64,000 nt of DNA from Zeimonas sp003577305 (GTDB lineage Bacteria > Pseudomonadota > Gammaproteobacteria > Burkholderiales > Burkholderiaceae_E): assembly GCA_030263385.1 (NCBI GenBank), contig SZOX01000027.1, positions 15,979-79,978 on the forward strand. Reading direction: 5' to 3'. Positions 1-8,507 of this stretch are shown here, one piece after another. The notes under the pieces are model-generated. The model was not told the origin of the DNA. It saw nothing but the letters and a program-made list of their open reading frames with translations, and made no database searches. How positions within the stretch are numbered: position 1 is the stretch's first letter; every line of letters starts with the position of its first letter. A program made the position numbers and the translations under genes.

Positions 1-2
1 GG

Positions 3-1441
3 GACATGTTTCGCGGCAACCCGTGGAACCTCGGCATCATCGGCTCGTTCTCGCACTCGGCGGCCCGGCAGCTGATCGACCAGGCCGACTGCGTGGTGGT
101 GTTCGGCGCGAGCTTCAACCAGCGCACGACCAGCGGCGGCGAAGCGCTGCCGCACGCCGCACCCGTGATCCACGTCGATCTCGTGCGCAGCCACATCGGG
201 CGCTGGGGTCCGGCCGACCTCGCGGTGGTCGGCGACGCGCGCGAGGTCGCGCAGCAACTGGCCGCGGCGCTGCCCGCACGCCCCGCGGCCGACAAGCCCT
301 TTCACGCCGATGCGGTACGCCGCAAGCTGGCCGGTTTCGAGATGGCCGGCGAGTTCCGCCCCGAGCACACGGTCCGCACCGTCGATCCGCGCGCGCTCGC
401 GCTCGAACTCGACCGCCTGCTGCCCGCCACGCGCAACCTGGTCTACGACTCGGGCAATTTCCTGCAGATCCTGCCCTACCTGGGCACGCCCGGCCCCGGG
501 CACATCAAGCACACGAGCGACTTCTTCTCGGTGGGCATGGGCTTCGGGACCGCGCTGGGTTTCGCCCGGGCGCGTCCGGACGACGCCACGGTACTCGTCA
601 TCGGCGACGGCGCTTCGCGATGACGCGGAACGAACTCGACACCGCGGCGCGCGAGGACATCCCGCTGATCGTGGTCGTGATGAACGACTGCGCCTACGGC
701 GCCGAGCGGCACTACCTCGAACTCGAGCACATGCCGATCGCCCGGGCGGTCTTTCCCGACGTCGACTACGCGCCCGTGGCCGAGGCCTTCGGTTTTCGCA
801 CCGCCACCATTCGCTCGCTCGAAGACCTGCGCCGCGCCGCGCCGCTGCTGCAGTCGCCCGACGGGCCGGTGCTGCTCGACTGCAAGATCAACGCCGCGAT
901 CGCCGCGCCCTTCACGCCGGAGATGGCCGCGCATCAGAATGCCGACGAACGCCTGATGCACAAGTACGGCATCGACGAGGCGCAGCTCACGGCCAACCGT
1001 GCGGCGATCCGTGAACGCGCCGCGGCCCTCGGGGTCGTCATCGACACCGGCCACGGCAGCCGCGTCTGGAACACCTTCGACGCACACCGGCTGCTGCACT
1101 GGGCCGGTCTGCAGGACGCCGAAGCGGCATTGAGGTTGAAGCGGGCGCTGCTCCGTGCCTACTTCACCGACAACGATAACGTCGCCGACCACGGTGTGCT
1201 GATACGCGCTGCCACCGATGCGAAGCTCGACGTCGGCGAAGCGCGCCGGATACTCGAAAGCGACCAATACGCCGACGAAGTGCGTGCACAGGAACGACAC
1301 TTCCAGCAGGCGGGCATCCACTCGGTGCCCGCCACCATCATCGAGAACGGCTACCTGATCGCGGGCGGACAACCGCCGGATGCGTTCGAACAGGCGCTGC
1401 GCAAAGTCGCGCTGGCGCAGCGCCCGATCGACACCCGCTGA
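3..1441 (+). pseudogene. Chimeric remnant: TPP-dependent enzyme fused to FrnE-type DsbA oxidoreductase, with frameshift
   Basis: The frame open from the left edge encodes the middle and start of the C-terminal domain of an acetolactate-synthase-like thiamine-diphosphate enzyme. It reaches the start of the cofactor motif (VLVIGDGA) and stops at 623. The next frame resumes the same domain (MTRNELDTAAREDIPLIVVV, then MNDCAYGAE). Inserting one base near 612-614 would restore GDGAFAMTRNELD, so I read a one-base deletion. From roughly 905-950 onward the protein is no longer TPP-like: it matches the FrnE/2-hydroxychromene-2-carboxylate isomerase branch of DsbA proteins (NTFDAHRLLHWA, LLRAYFTDNDN, GIHSVPATIIENGYLI, GGQPPDAFEQAL). 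The FrnE N-terminus with its CPWC-type active site is absent. The simplest reading is a deletion that joined two neighbouring genes in frame. The upstream part of the TPP gene lies outside the window. Neither activity is expected to survive. An assembly error is the alternative. Confidence 0.75.
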
Positions 1442-1468
1442 CGAATCCCGTGCCGGTGCAGCCGCGGG

Positions 1469-1882
1469 TTACGAGCGCGCGGCCAGCCGCAGCGACAATA
1501 CCTCTGCGCCCAGCCACAGCGTGGCGACGATCATCGCCGCGCCGCCGAGGAAGACCAGCGCCGGCGGCACCCCGAAGAGCGCGTGCAGCACGATGCCGAT
1601 CGGCATCAGCAGCCCGGCGAGCGCGAGCCACGAGATCCAGCGTGCCCGCGACGCAGGAATCGGCAGTGCGAGCAGCGCAAGCCCGACCGCAACGTTGATC
1701 AGGCCGAAGAGCCCGCCGTGCGCATGCGCCATGCGGCTCTCGAAGTGCATTCCGCTCGCGTACTGCGCGATCCACTCCTCCTTCTGCGGCGCGATGTCGT
1801 GCATGTAGCCGAGGAAGAAGCCCACGGTCATGAACAGGCCGAGGAACAGGAAACCCCAGCCGACGTTCTTTCTTCCTTCCAT
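1469..1882 (-). CDS. Small four-helix membrane protein of unknown function
   Basis: Predicted 137-residue integral membrane protein with about four hydrophobic segments. The first is near residues 5-25 (WGFLFLGLFMTVGFFLGY) and three more follow a polar loop. The ATG at 1882 is preferred over the upstream in-frame start because GGAGGC lies a few bases before it. A conserved-looking segment MAHAHGGLFGLINVAVG starts the second helix. Its histidine-then-asparagine arrangement faintly recalls the heme-binding helix of styrene oxide isomerase, but spacing differs and I would not assign that function. It stands alone on its strand, convergent with the broken gene at 3-1441. Confidence 0.6.
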   Translation of the reverse strand: MEGRKNVGWGFLFLGLFMTVGFFLGYMHDIAPQKEEWIAQYASGMHFESRMAHAHGGLFGLINVAVGLALLALPIPASRARWISWLALAGLLMPIGIVLHALFGVPPALVFLGGAAMIVATLWLGAEVLSLRLAARS

Positions 1883-2018
1883 GGATGCCTCCGTGAAACG
1901 GGTAACGTATGCAATTCCCCGGATCTCCGCTGCACCGTTCATGAGACCAGGTTCTGCGCGGCTCGCTCGGTGCATGCAAACGTACTACCATTCGACGTGT
2001 CCCGGCGTGGAGACCCCT

Positions 2019-2249
2019 ATGGCGCAGTTCGACCGCATCAGCCAACAACCCGACGTGATGGGTGGCAAGGCATGCATCCGCGGTATGCGGGTCACTGTAG
2101 GCATGATCGTCGGCCAGATCGGCGCAGGTCACAGCATCCAGGAGATACTCGCCGATTATCCCTACCTCGAGCGCGAGGACATCTTGCAGGCATTGCGATA
2201 CGCTGCGTGGCGAGCAGAGGAGCGTGAAGTCGTATTGGCCAGCGAATGA
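2019..2249 (+). CDS. DUF433 family antitoxin
   Basis: A 76-residue protein of the DUF433 family, short winged-helix-like proteins that commonly act as antitoxins for PIN-like toxins. Family marks are the PDVMGGKACIRGMRVTVG segment (residues 12-28) and the ILADYPYLEREDILQALRYA helix region (43-62). ATG 2019 was chosen because it starts the conserved domain; the longer frame reads back into the divergent promoter of the membrane protein. The stop overlaps the next ATG (ATGA at 2246-2249), the coupling expected of a toxin-antitoxin pair. Expected role, from family knowledge: DNA-binding antitoxin that neutralises the downstream DUF5615 product and autoregulates. Confidence 0.8.
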   Translation: MAQFDRISQQPDVMGGKACIRGMRVTVGMIVGQIGAGHSIQEILADYPYLEREDILQALRYAAWRAEEREVVLASE

Positions 2250-2617
2250 GGGTGCGCGTCGACATGAATCTGTCGCCCCGCTGGATGGGCCTGCTGGTCG
2301 GTGCATCCATCGAGGCGGTGCACTGGTCGACGGTCGGTCCGGGCGATGCACCAGATTCGCAGATCATGGCCTTCGCCAAGGCGAACGGCTATGTGGTGCT
2401 CACGCACGATCTGGATTTCAGCGCGATTCTGGCGGCCACACACGGTGACAAGCCCAGCGTGGCACAGATTCGCTCCGAAGACATCGATCCGGACGTCATC
2501 GGCAAGCCGGTGATCGCCGCCTTGCAGCAACTGTCCACGGAGCTGGATGACGGCGCGCTGATCACGATTGAGCCCAGCCGCACTCGACTGCGAGTGCTTC
2601 CCTTGCGTCGCGGCTGA
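2246..2617 (+). CDS. DUF5615 PIN-like toxin
   Basis: A 123-residue protein of the DUF5615 (PIN-like) family. The N-terminal MRVRVDMNLSPRWMGLL carries the conserved acidic residue and the N-L-P pattern. VVLTHDLDFSAIL (about residues 49-61) carries the THDxDF signature, thought to supply further metal-binding acids of the PIN-like nuclease fold. It is translationally coupled to the DUF433 gene. The pair fits a type II toxin-antitoxin module with a probable ribonuclease toxin; the RNA target cannot be told from sequence. It sits immediately before two tRNA genes, a usual location for such cassettes. Confidence 0.8.
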   Translation: MRVRVDMNLSPRWMGLLVGASIEAVHWSTVGPGDAPDSQIMAFAKANGYVVLTHDLDFSAILAATHGDKPSVAQIRSEDIDPDVIGKPVIAALQQLSTELDDGALITIEPSRTRLRVLPLRRG

Positions 2618-2746
2618 CGATCGGCACCCGTCGGGAAACGAGAGGAGACTGACCTCAAACGAAGAGGTCGCGGCGTACTTGGCAGGCGCGCTTGCCAGGT
2701 GATCGAGCGTGTGGATGTTTCCCGACACTCACCCTTGCTGGGCAAG

Positions 2747-2822
2747 TGGCGTCCCGTAGGGGATTCGAACCCCTGTTACAACCGTGAAAGGGTCGTGTCC
2801 TAGGCCTCTAGACGAACGGGAC
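2747..2822 (-). tRNA. tRNA-Glu (anticodon TTC)
   Basis: On the minus strand the 76-nt gene begins GTCCCGTTCGTCTAGAGG and pairs with ACGGGAC at its 3' end, followed by G and an encoded CCA. The anticodon loop reads CTTTCAC with anticodon TTC, and the T-arm GGGGTTCGAATCCCC is intact. It lies 27 bp after tRNA-Ala in the same orientation, so the two are likely co-transcribed. Confidence 0.97.
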
Positions 2823-2849
2823 TCGTCGTAATTCTTGCAGCTTGTTCTT

Positions 2850-2925
<76 letters not shown>

Positions 2926-3075
2926 GAAGAGCCCGCGATTGTAAGGCACGACCGCTGCGGTGCGCAAGTCGGATGGCGTCGCGTGCTAGACTCGATCGCA
3001 CCGGCCATCGCATCGCGCGCGGCGCTGCCGCGGCGGCGCGAGCCCTCCTCCCCCCAGCTTTTCCGGACCGCACCG

Positions 3076-3927
3076 ATGACCGCCAGGATCCTCGACGGCG
3101 CAGCACTCGCCAAGTCCATCCGCGCCGAAGTGGCGCAACGCGCCGCCGCGCTGGCCGCACGCGACCGCCCCGCGGGGCTCGCGGTGATTCTCGTCGGCGA
3201 AGACCCCGCCTCGTCGGTCTACGTGCGCAACAAGGTGAAAGACTGCGAGGAGTCGGGCATCCGCTCCACGCTCGACCGCATGCCGGCCGACACCACGCAG
3301 GCCGCGCTGCTCGCGCGCATCGCCGCGCTGAACGCCGACCCGGCGATCCACGGCATCCTGGTGCAGCTGCCGCTGCCGCCGCAGATCGATGCGCACGCGG
3401 TGATCGAGGCGATCTCGCCCGCCAAGGACGTCGACGGCTTTCACGTCGCGAGCGCCGGCGCGCTGATGACCGGCCAGCCGGGCTTCAGGCCCTGCACGCC
3501 GTACGGCGTGATGAAGATGCTCGAACACGCCGGGGCCACGTTGCGCGGCGCCGAAGCCGTCGTCGTGGGGCGCAGCAACATCGTCGGTAAGCCGCAGGCG
3601 ATGCTGCTCTTGCAAGCCGACGCCACCGTCACCATCTGCCACAGCAGGACGCGCGATCTCGCCGCCCACACGCGTCGCGCCGACGTGCTCGTGGCGGCGG
3701 TGGGCCGCACGAAGATGATCACCGGCGACATGATCAAGCCCGGCGCGATCGTGATCGACGTCGGCATGAACCGCGACGAGGCTGGCAAGCTGTGCGGCGA
3801 CGTCGATTTCGACAGTGCGCGCGAGGTGGCCGGCTGGATCACGCCGGTGCCCGGCGGCGTGGGCCCGATGACCCGCGCGATGCTGCTGGTGAACACGATC
3901 GAGGCGGCCGAGCGCGCGGCCCGATGA
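3076..3927 (+). CDS. folD: Bifunctional methylenetetrahydrofolate dehydrogenase/cyclohydrolase FolD
   Basis: FolD oxidises 5,10-methylene-THF with NADP+ and hydrolyses the methenyl product to 10-formyl-THF, supplying one-carbon units for purine and formyl-Met-tRNA synthesis. The 283-residue length is typical. Visible family marks: substrate-site YVRNKVKDCEE (about 49-59), GILVQLPLPPQ (94-103), PAKDVDGFH (115-123), PCTPYGVMKML (139-149), dinucleotide-binding VVVGRSNIVGKP (162-173), and C-terminal PVPGGVGPMTRAML. The ATG at 3076 starts the standard N-terminus; the longer open frame runs back into tRNA-Ala and is not real. It is a single gene here, with prlC 52 bp downstream. Confidence 0.97.
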   Translation: MTARILDGAALAKSIRAEVAQRAAALAARDRPAGLAVILVGEDPASSVYVRNKVKDCEESGIRSTLDRMPADTTQAALLARIAALNADPAIHGILVQLPLPPQIDAHAVIEAISPAKDVDGFHVASAGALMTGQPGFRPCTPYGVMKMLEHAGATLRGAEAVVVGRSNIVGKPQAMLLLQADATVTICHSRTRDLAAHTRRADVLVAAVGRTKMITGDMIKPGAIVIDVGMNRDEAGKLCGDVDFDSAREVAGWITPVPGGVGPMTRAMLLVNTIEAAERAAR

Positions 3928-3979
3928 GCGACGCCGCAAGCCGCACGGCCGGCGCGCGACGAACCGACTGATCGAACCG

Positions 3980-6166
3980 ATGGATCAACGCCCGACGATG
4001 CAAGCTCCCGCTCCCACTCCTGCTCCCGCTTCCGCCGCTGCCGCTTCCGCTCCCTCGGCCCCGGCGGCCTCCACCGCCAATCCGCTGCTCGACTTCTCCG
4101 GGTTGCCGCGCTTTGCGGAGTTCGAGCCCGGGCAGGTGGCGCCCGCGGTCGACGCGCTGCTCGCCGAGGCCCGCGCCACGCTCGCCGCGGTCACCGACCC
4201 GGCCACGCCGACCACCTGGGACGCGTTCGTCGAGCCGCTCGAAGACGCTACCGAGCGCCTGGGGCGCGCCTGGGGCATGGTCGGGCACCTGAACGGCGTG
4301 GCCGACACGCCGGCGCTGCGCGAGGCCTACAACGCCAACCTGCCGAAGGTCACGCAGTTCTTCACCGAGCTGTCGCAGCACGAGGCGCTGTTCGCGAAAT
4401 ACAAGGCGTTCGCGGCCTCGACGCAGTACGCGCAGCTGCCGGCGGTGCGCAAGCGCATCGTCGATCACGCGCTGCGCGACTTCCGGCTGGGCGGCGCCGA
4501 GCTGAAGTCGCCCGCGCGCGAGCGCTTCGCCGAGCTGCAGGAGCGGCAGGCGGCGCTCGCGCAGAAGTTCTCCGAGAACGTGCTCGACGCGACCAACGCG
4601 TTCACGCTGCTGGTCACCGACAGGTCCGACCTCGCCGGCCTGCACGCCGACACGATCGAGGCCGCGCGCGAGGCCGCGCAGAAAGACGGCGAGGCCGGCT
4701 GGAAGTTCACGCTGCAGTTTCCCTCCTACCTGCCGGTGATGCAGTACGCGGTGCACCGGCCGCTGCGCGAGCGTATGTACCGCGCCTACACGACCCGTGC
4801 CTCGCACGAGGCGCTCGCCCCCGAAGGCGAGGCGGGCGCAGCGCTCGACAACGCACCGATCATCGACGAGCTGCTCGCGCTGCGCCACGAAGAAGCCGCT
4901 CTCCTCGGCTACGCGAACTTCGCCGAAGTCTCGCTGGTGCCGAAGATGGCCGAATCGCCCGCGCAGGTGATCGCCTTCCTGCGCGATCTCGCGCAGCGCG
5001 CGCGCCCGTTCGCCGAGCGCGACCTGGCCGAGCTGCGTCATTTCGCCGCGGCCGAACTGGCGCTGCCCGACCCGCAGGCCTGGGATCTCGCCTTCGCCAG
5101 CGAGCGGCTGAAGGAGGCGCGCTACGCGTTCTCCGACCAGGAGGTCAAGCAGTACTTCCAGCTGCCGCGCGTGCTCGACGGCCTGTTCGGGCTGATCGAG
5201 CGGCTGTATTCGGTGCGCATCCTGCCCGACGAGGCGCCGGTCTGGCATCCGGACGTGCGCTTCTACCGCGTCGAGCGCAACGGCCAGCTGATCGGCCAGT
5301 TCTACACCGACCTGTACGCGCGCGCCTCCAAGAGGCCGGGCGCCTGGATGGACGACGCGCGCTCGCGCCGGCGTCGCCACGGCTCGGTGCAGACGCCCAT
5401 CGCCTACCTGGTCTGCAACTTCCAGCCGCCGGTGGGCGCCCGCCCGGCGCTGCTCACGCACGACGACGTCACCACGCTGTTCCACGAATCCGGTCACGGC
5501 CTGCATCACCTGCTCACCCGGGCCGATGACCTCGCGGTCTCGGGCATTTCGGGCGTGGAGTGGGACGCGGTCGAACTGCCCAGCCAGTTCATGGAGAACT
5601 TCTGCTGGGAGTGGGAGATCGTCGCCTCGATGAGCGCGCACGTCGACACCGGCAAGCCGCTGCCGCGAGAGCTCTTCGACCGGATGCTCGCCGCGAAGAA
5701 CTTCCAGAGCGGCATGGCCATGCTGCGCCAGATCGAGTTCGCGCTGTTCGACATGCGCCTGCACGCGGAGTTCGCGCCCGGCGGCGCACGCAGCGTGCAG
5801 GATCTCCTCGACGAAGTGCGGCGCGAAGTCGCGGTGGTCATCCCGCCCGCCTGGAACCGCTTCCAGAACAGCTTCTCGCACATCTTCGCCGGCGGCTACT
5901 CGGCCGGCTACTACAGCTACAAGTGGGCCGAAGTGCTGTCGGCCGACGCCTACGCAGTCTTCGAAGAGGCGATGGCACTGCCCGACGCCTCGGCTCGCGT
6001 GGCCGAAACCGGGCGGCGTTTCCTCGAAGAGATCCTGTCGGTGGGCGGCAGCCGACCGGCCATCGACTCGTTTCGCGCGTTCAGAGGACGGGACCCGGAA
6101 CTGGATGCCCTGCTTCGCCATAATGGGATGGTCGAGGCATCCGCTCCGGAACCGTCCAATGCCTAG
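3980..6166 (+). CDS. prlC: Oligopeptidase A, M3 zinc metallopeptidase
   Basis: A 728-residue thimet-oligopeptidase family (M3A) enzyme, cytosolic, that degrades short peptides and cleaved signal peptides. The HExxH zinc site is FHESGHGLHHLL (His502, Glu503, His506), and the third ligand region is WDAVELPSQFMENF about 25 residues later. GQFYTDLYARASKRPGAWMD and YSAGYYSYKWAEVLSADAY are also typical of PrlC. The first 35 residues are an Ala/Pro-rich tail absent from most homologues, encoded by CTCC/GCTCC-type repeats, so translation may instead begin at Met7. The stop overlaps the start of the next gene by 8 bp. Confidence 0.95.
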   Translation: MDQRPTMQAPAPTPAPASAAAASAPSAPAASTANPLLDFSGLPRFAEFEPGQVAPAVDALLAEARATLAAVTDPATPTTWDAFVEPLEDATERLGRAWGMVGHLNGVADTPALREAYNANLPKVTQFFTELSQHEALFAKYKAFAASTQYAQLPAVRKRIVDHALRDFRLGGAELKSPARERFAELQERQAALAQKFSENVLDATNAFTLLVTDRSDLAGLHADTIEAAREAAQKDGEAGWKFTLQFPSYLPVMQYAVHRPLRERMYRAYTTRASHEALAPEGEAGAALDNAPIIDELLALRHEEAALLGYANFAEVSLVPKMAESPAQVIAFLRDLAQRARPFAERDLAELRHFAAAELALPDPQAWDLAFASERLKEARYAFSDQEVKQYFQLPRVLDGLFGLIERLYSVRILPDEAPVWHPDVRFYRVERNGQLIGQFYTDLYARASKRPGAWMDDARSRRRRHGSVQTPIAYLVCNFQPPVGARPALLTHDDVTTLFHESGHGLHHLLTRADDLAVSGISGVEWDAVELPSQFMENFCWEWEIVASMSAHVDTGKPLPRELFDRMLAAKNFQSGMAMLRQIEFALFDMRLHAEFAPGGARSVQDLLDEVRREVAVVIPPAWNRFQNSFSHIFAGGYSAGYYSYKWAEVLSADAYAVFEEAMALPDASARVAETGRRFLEEILSVGGSRPAIDSFRAFRGRDPELDALLRHNGMVEASAPEPSNA

Positions 6167-6860
6167 CCAACATCCAGCAGCCCCTCTGCGCGCGGCCCTC
6201 GGCGTCGCGCTCGCCGCCAGCGCACTCGCCGCGGCGCTTGCCGCGCCCGCCGCGCATGCGCAATACAAGTGGATCGACGCCAACGGCCGCGTGAACTACG
6301 GCGACCGTCCGCCGGCATCCGACAGCCGGCGGGTGATGCAAGCCCCGCCCGGAGTGCATTCGTCCGCGGCACCGGCTGCCGGTGACCACCGCCTGCCTTA
6401 TGCGCTGCGCTCGGCCACCAGCCGCTACCCGGTCGTGCTCTACAGCACACCCGACTGCGCGCCCTGCGATCTGGGCCGCAGCCACCTCACGCAGCGCGGC
6501 GTGCCGTTCACCGAGAAGGTGGTCCAGACCGCCGCCGACCTGCGCGCGTTCAATGCGCTGCAACTCGGCGCCACGCAGTTTCCGGTGCTCACGGTCGGCA
6601 GCGACCGGATGGCCGGCTTCGAGGCAAGCATGTGGAACCGCATGCTCGACGCCGCCGCGTATCCGCGCTCGTCGATGTTGCCGCCGAGCCAGGTCGCGCG
6701 CACGCTCGAGCCGATGAGCCCTGCGGAGCAGACACCGTCCGCGGCCGGCGACGAAACGGGCCGTCCGCAGGTGGCGCAGACCGCGCGATCGGCGCAGGCT
6801 GGCGGCAGCGGGCTGATTCCGGCGCAACAGCCGGACTTCCGCAACCCGATCCGCTTCTGA
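6159..6860 (+). CDS. Exported DUF4124/glutaredoxin-like protein with CAPC motif
   Basis: Predicted 233-residue periplasmic protein. An N-terminal signal peptide (ALGVALAASALAAALAA, cleavage after AHA near residue 34) is followed by a DUF4124 module (QYKWIDANGRVNYGDRPP). A glutaredoxin/thioredoxin-fold domain from about residue 90 carries YSTPDCAPCDLGRSHL, with a CxxC dithiol at Cys100/Cys103, and the cis-Pro region is QFPVLTVG. The C-terminal 60 residues look disordered. ATG 6159 overlaps the end of prlC and is favoured because it puts a proper signal peptide at the N-terminus. A redox role in the envelope is an inference; the partner is unknown. Two other DUF4124 proteins occur in the window (9314-9853, 49813-50193). 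Confidence 0.8.
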   Translation: MPSQHPAAPLRAALGVALAASALAAALAAPAAHAQYKWIDANGRVNYGDRPPASDSRRVMQAPPGVHSSAAPAAGDHRLPYALRSATSRYPVVLYSTPDCAPCDLGRSHLTQRGVPFTEKVVQTAADLRAFNALQLGATQFPVLTVGSDRMAGFEASMWNRMLDAAAYPRSSMLPPSQVARTLEPMSPAEQTPSAAGDETGRPQVAQTARSAQAGGSGLIPAQQPDFRNPIRF

Positions 6861-6866
6861 ACGCGC

Positions 6867-6904
6867 GGGTGCCCGCGCGCCGCCCAGGGCGCGCGCCGGC
6901 ACCC
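6867..6904. terminator. Strong GC hairpin between convergent genes
   Basis: GGGTGCC (6867-6873) and CGCGCGCC (6874-6881) pair with GGCGCGCG (6888-6895) and GGCACCC (6898-6904), leaving a 6-nt loop and a 2-nt bulge. It lies between the convergent ends at 6860 and 6921, so it could stop transcription in both directions. There is no T-run, so intrinsic termination is not assured. Confidence 0.5.
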
Positions 6905-6920
6905 CGGCTCGCCTGCGCGT

Positions 6921-8378
6921 TCAGTCGCGGCGCAGCTTCGAGACCCAGTGCTCCATCAGCTTGCCGGCCGCCTCGCGGCCGCCGAGCCCGAACGACAGCG
7001 CCACCGCAACCGCCACGGCACCGAGCGTAAGCCCGAAAGCCAGGTTGACGATCGAGTCGGCAATGCCCATCGCTCGCAGCCCCATCGCGAGCACCAGCCC
7101 GATGATCAGCGCGCGCACCAGACTGCCCAGCCACTGCGCGTCATGATGCTGGCTACGCCCGACCGCAGCACCGAGCAGGTTGGCCAGCCACAGTCCGACC
7201 AGGAGGATAGCGATGCCCAGCAGCACGTCGCCACTGAACACGATGAAACCGCCGATCAGTTCACTGAGCTGCACGAACTGCAAGCGATTGGCGGCTTCGG
7301 CAGCCGCCAGCAACATCGCGAAGAACACGAGAAGCCGACCCACCAGATGCGACAGGCGCAGCTCACCCAGCATCGGCTGCAATCCGAGCCGCTCGCCGAG
7401 CCGGTCGGCCCCAGCGCCTTCGAGCACGTTCGACACCAGCCCTGCCACGAAGCGCGCGACGTACCAGGTGAGCCCGAGAATCAGCGCGGCGGCAGTCAAC
7501 TCGGGCAGCGCGGCGATGAATCGGGTGAGCATGTGCCTGGCCGGCTCCGACACGGCTTCGAGGCGCAGCGCATCGAGTGCCGAGATCAGCGCCGGCACGA
7601 AGATGACGAAGAAAACGATCATCCCCGCCAGACCGGGCAGATCCGCCGCATCGTCGAGCCCGGCGCTGCGCGCCAGCGACTGCACCCGCGTAGCCACCAG
7701 CAGGTTGGTGACGATACCGCGCACGATCTTCGCGACGTAGTAGCCGACCACTACGATGACCCCGGCCGCAAACAGGTTCGGCAGGAAGCCGAGCAGCCTG
7801 TCGACCAGGTTCTGCACCGGACCCAGCAGTCCCTGCAGGCCGAGCGCACCCAGCACCATCGGCAGGAACAGCAGCAGCACGACCCAGTACCCGACGTGCC
7901 CGATGCTGTCGCTGATCGGCCGCATGCCGGCCTCGGCGCTGAGCCGCTCGTCGATGGTCGTGCGATCGAGCAGTCGAGCGAGTCCGGTGCGCACCAGCAG
8001 CGCAAGCAGCCAGCCGGCGATCGCCAGCACCAGCGCAGCCACCACCTGCGGCAGGTAGCCGACCACGTCGCCGATCATCGACGCGAACGGTGCCGAGACC
8101 ATCTCGAGGTTCAGGCTGTTGAAGACCGCGACCAGCGCAACCAGCAGGATGAACCAGAACACCAGCCGCGACACCACGCGCTCTGCATCGAGCGTCTGAC
8201 CGAACGCCGGCGCGAGCCGGCGATTGACCTGTGCCATCGACATGACACGATGCACCGCAGCGGCTGCGATCAACGCGGCGATCCAGCCCAATAGCAACAA
8301 CGCGACCGCACCGACGACCGAAAGCAGTTGCGCGCCCAGAGCGTCTTTCAGCGCGGCAGTGAACACTCCTCCCTGCAT
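6921..8378 (-). CDS. Mechanosensitive-channel-type TM-helix-repeat membrane protein
   Basis: A 485-residue, very hydrophobic inner-membrane protein made of repeated blocks: a long helix, a G-rich amphipathic stretch and a second helix. Each block resembles the conserved TM-helix repeat (PF05552-like) of CmpX-type mechanosensitive ion-channel relatives. Examples are LPQVVAALVLAIAGWLLALLV, LPNLFAAGVIVVVGYYVAKIV, LPELTAAALILGLTWYVARFV and FSGDVLLGIAILLVGLWLANLL, with charged loops between. The C-terminus (AVALSFGLGGREAAGKLMEHW) matches the end of this family; no MscS beta-domain follows. Likely role: osmotic or membrane-stress channel or scaffold. It is monocistronic and divergent from xth. Confidence 0.8.
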   Translation of the reverse strand: MQGGVFTAALKDALGAQLLSVVGAVALLLLGWIAALIAAAAVHRVMSMAQVNRRLAPAFGQTLDAERVVSRLVFWFILLVALVAVFNSLNLEMVSAPFASMIGDVVGYLPQVVAALVLAIAGWLLALLVRTGLARLLDRTTIDERLSAEAGMRPISDSIGHVGYWVVLLLFLPMVLGALGLQGLLGPVQNLVDRLLGFLPNLFAAGVIVVVGYYVAKIVRGIVTNLLVATRVQSLARSAGLDDAADLPGLAGMIVFFVIFVPALISALDALRLEAVSEPARHMLTRFIAALPELTAAALILGLTWYVARFVAGLVSNVLEGAGADRLGERLGLQPMLGELRLSHLVGRLLVFFAMLLAAAEAANRLQFVQLSELIGGFIVFSGDVLLGIAILLVGLWLANLLGAAVGRSQHHDAQWLGSLVRALIIGLVLAMGLRAMGIADSIVNLAFGLTLGAVAVAVALSFGLGGREAAGKLMEHWVSKLRRD

Positions 8379-8507
8379 GCCTCCTCTCCTCCGGGAATTG
8401 ACGATCGTTCGAGTCTAACAGCGCTTCGCGCGTCCATGGCCCATTGCACCTTCCATGCGCGTGCACGCTCCGGATTCATCGGGTGGCGGATCCGGTACGA
8501 TCGTGGC

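Noticed and set aside
1469..1882. Styrene oxide isomerase assignment for the small membrane protein
   Set aside because: Helix count and one AHxG segment are reminiscent, but the asparagine spacing and the remaining helices do not match well enough.
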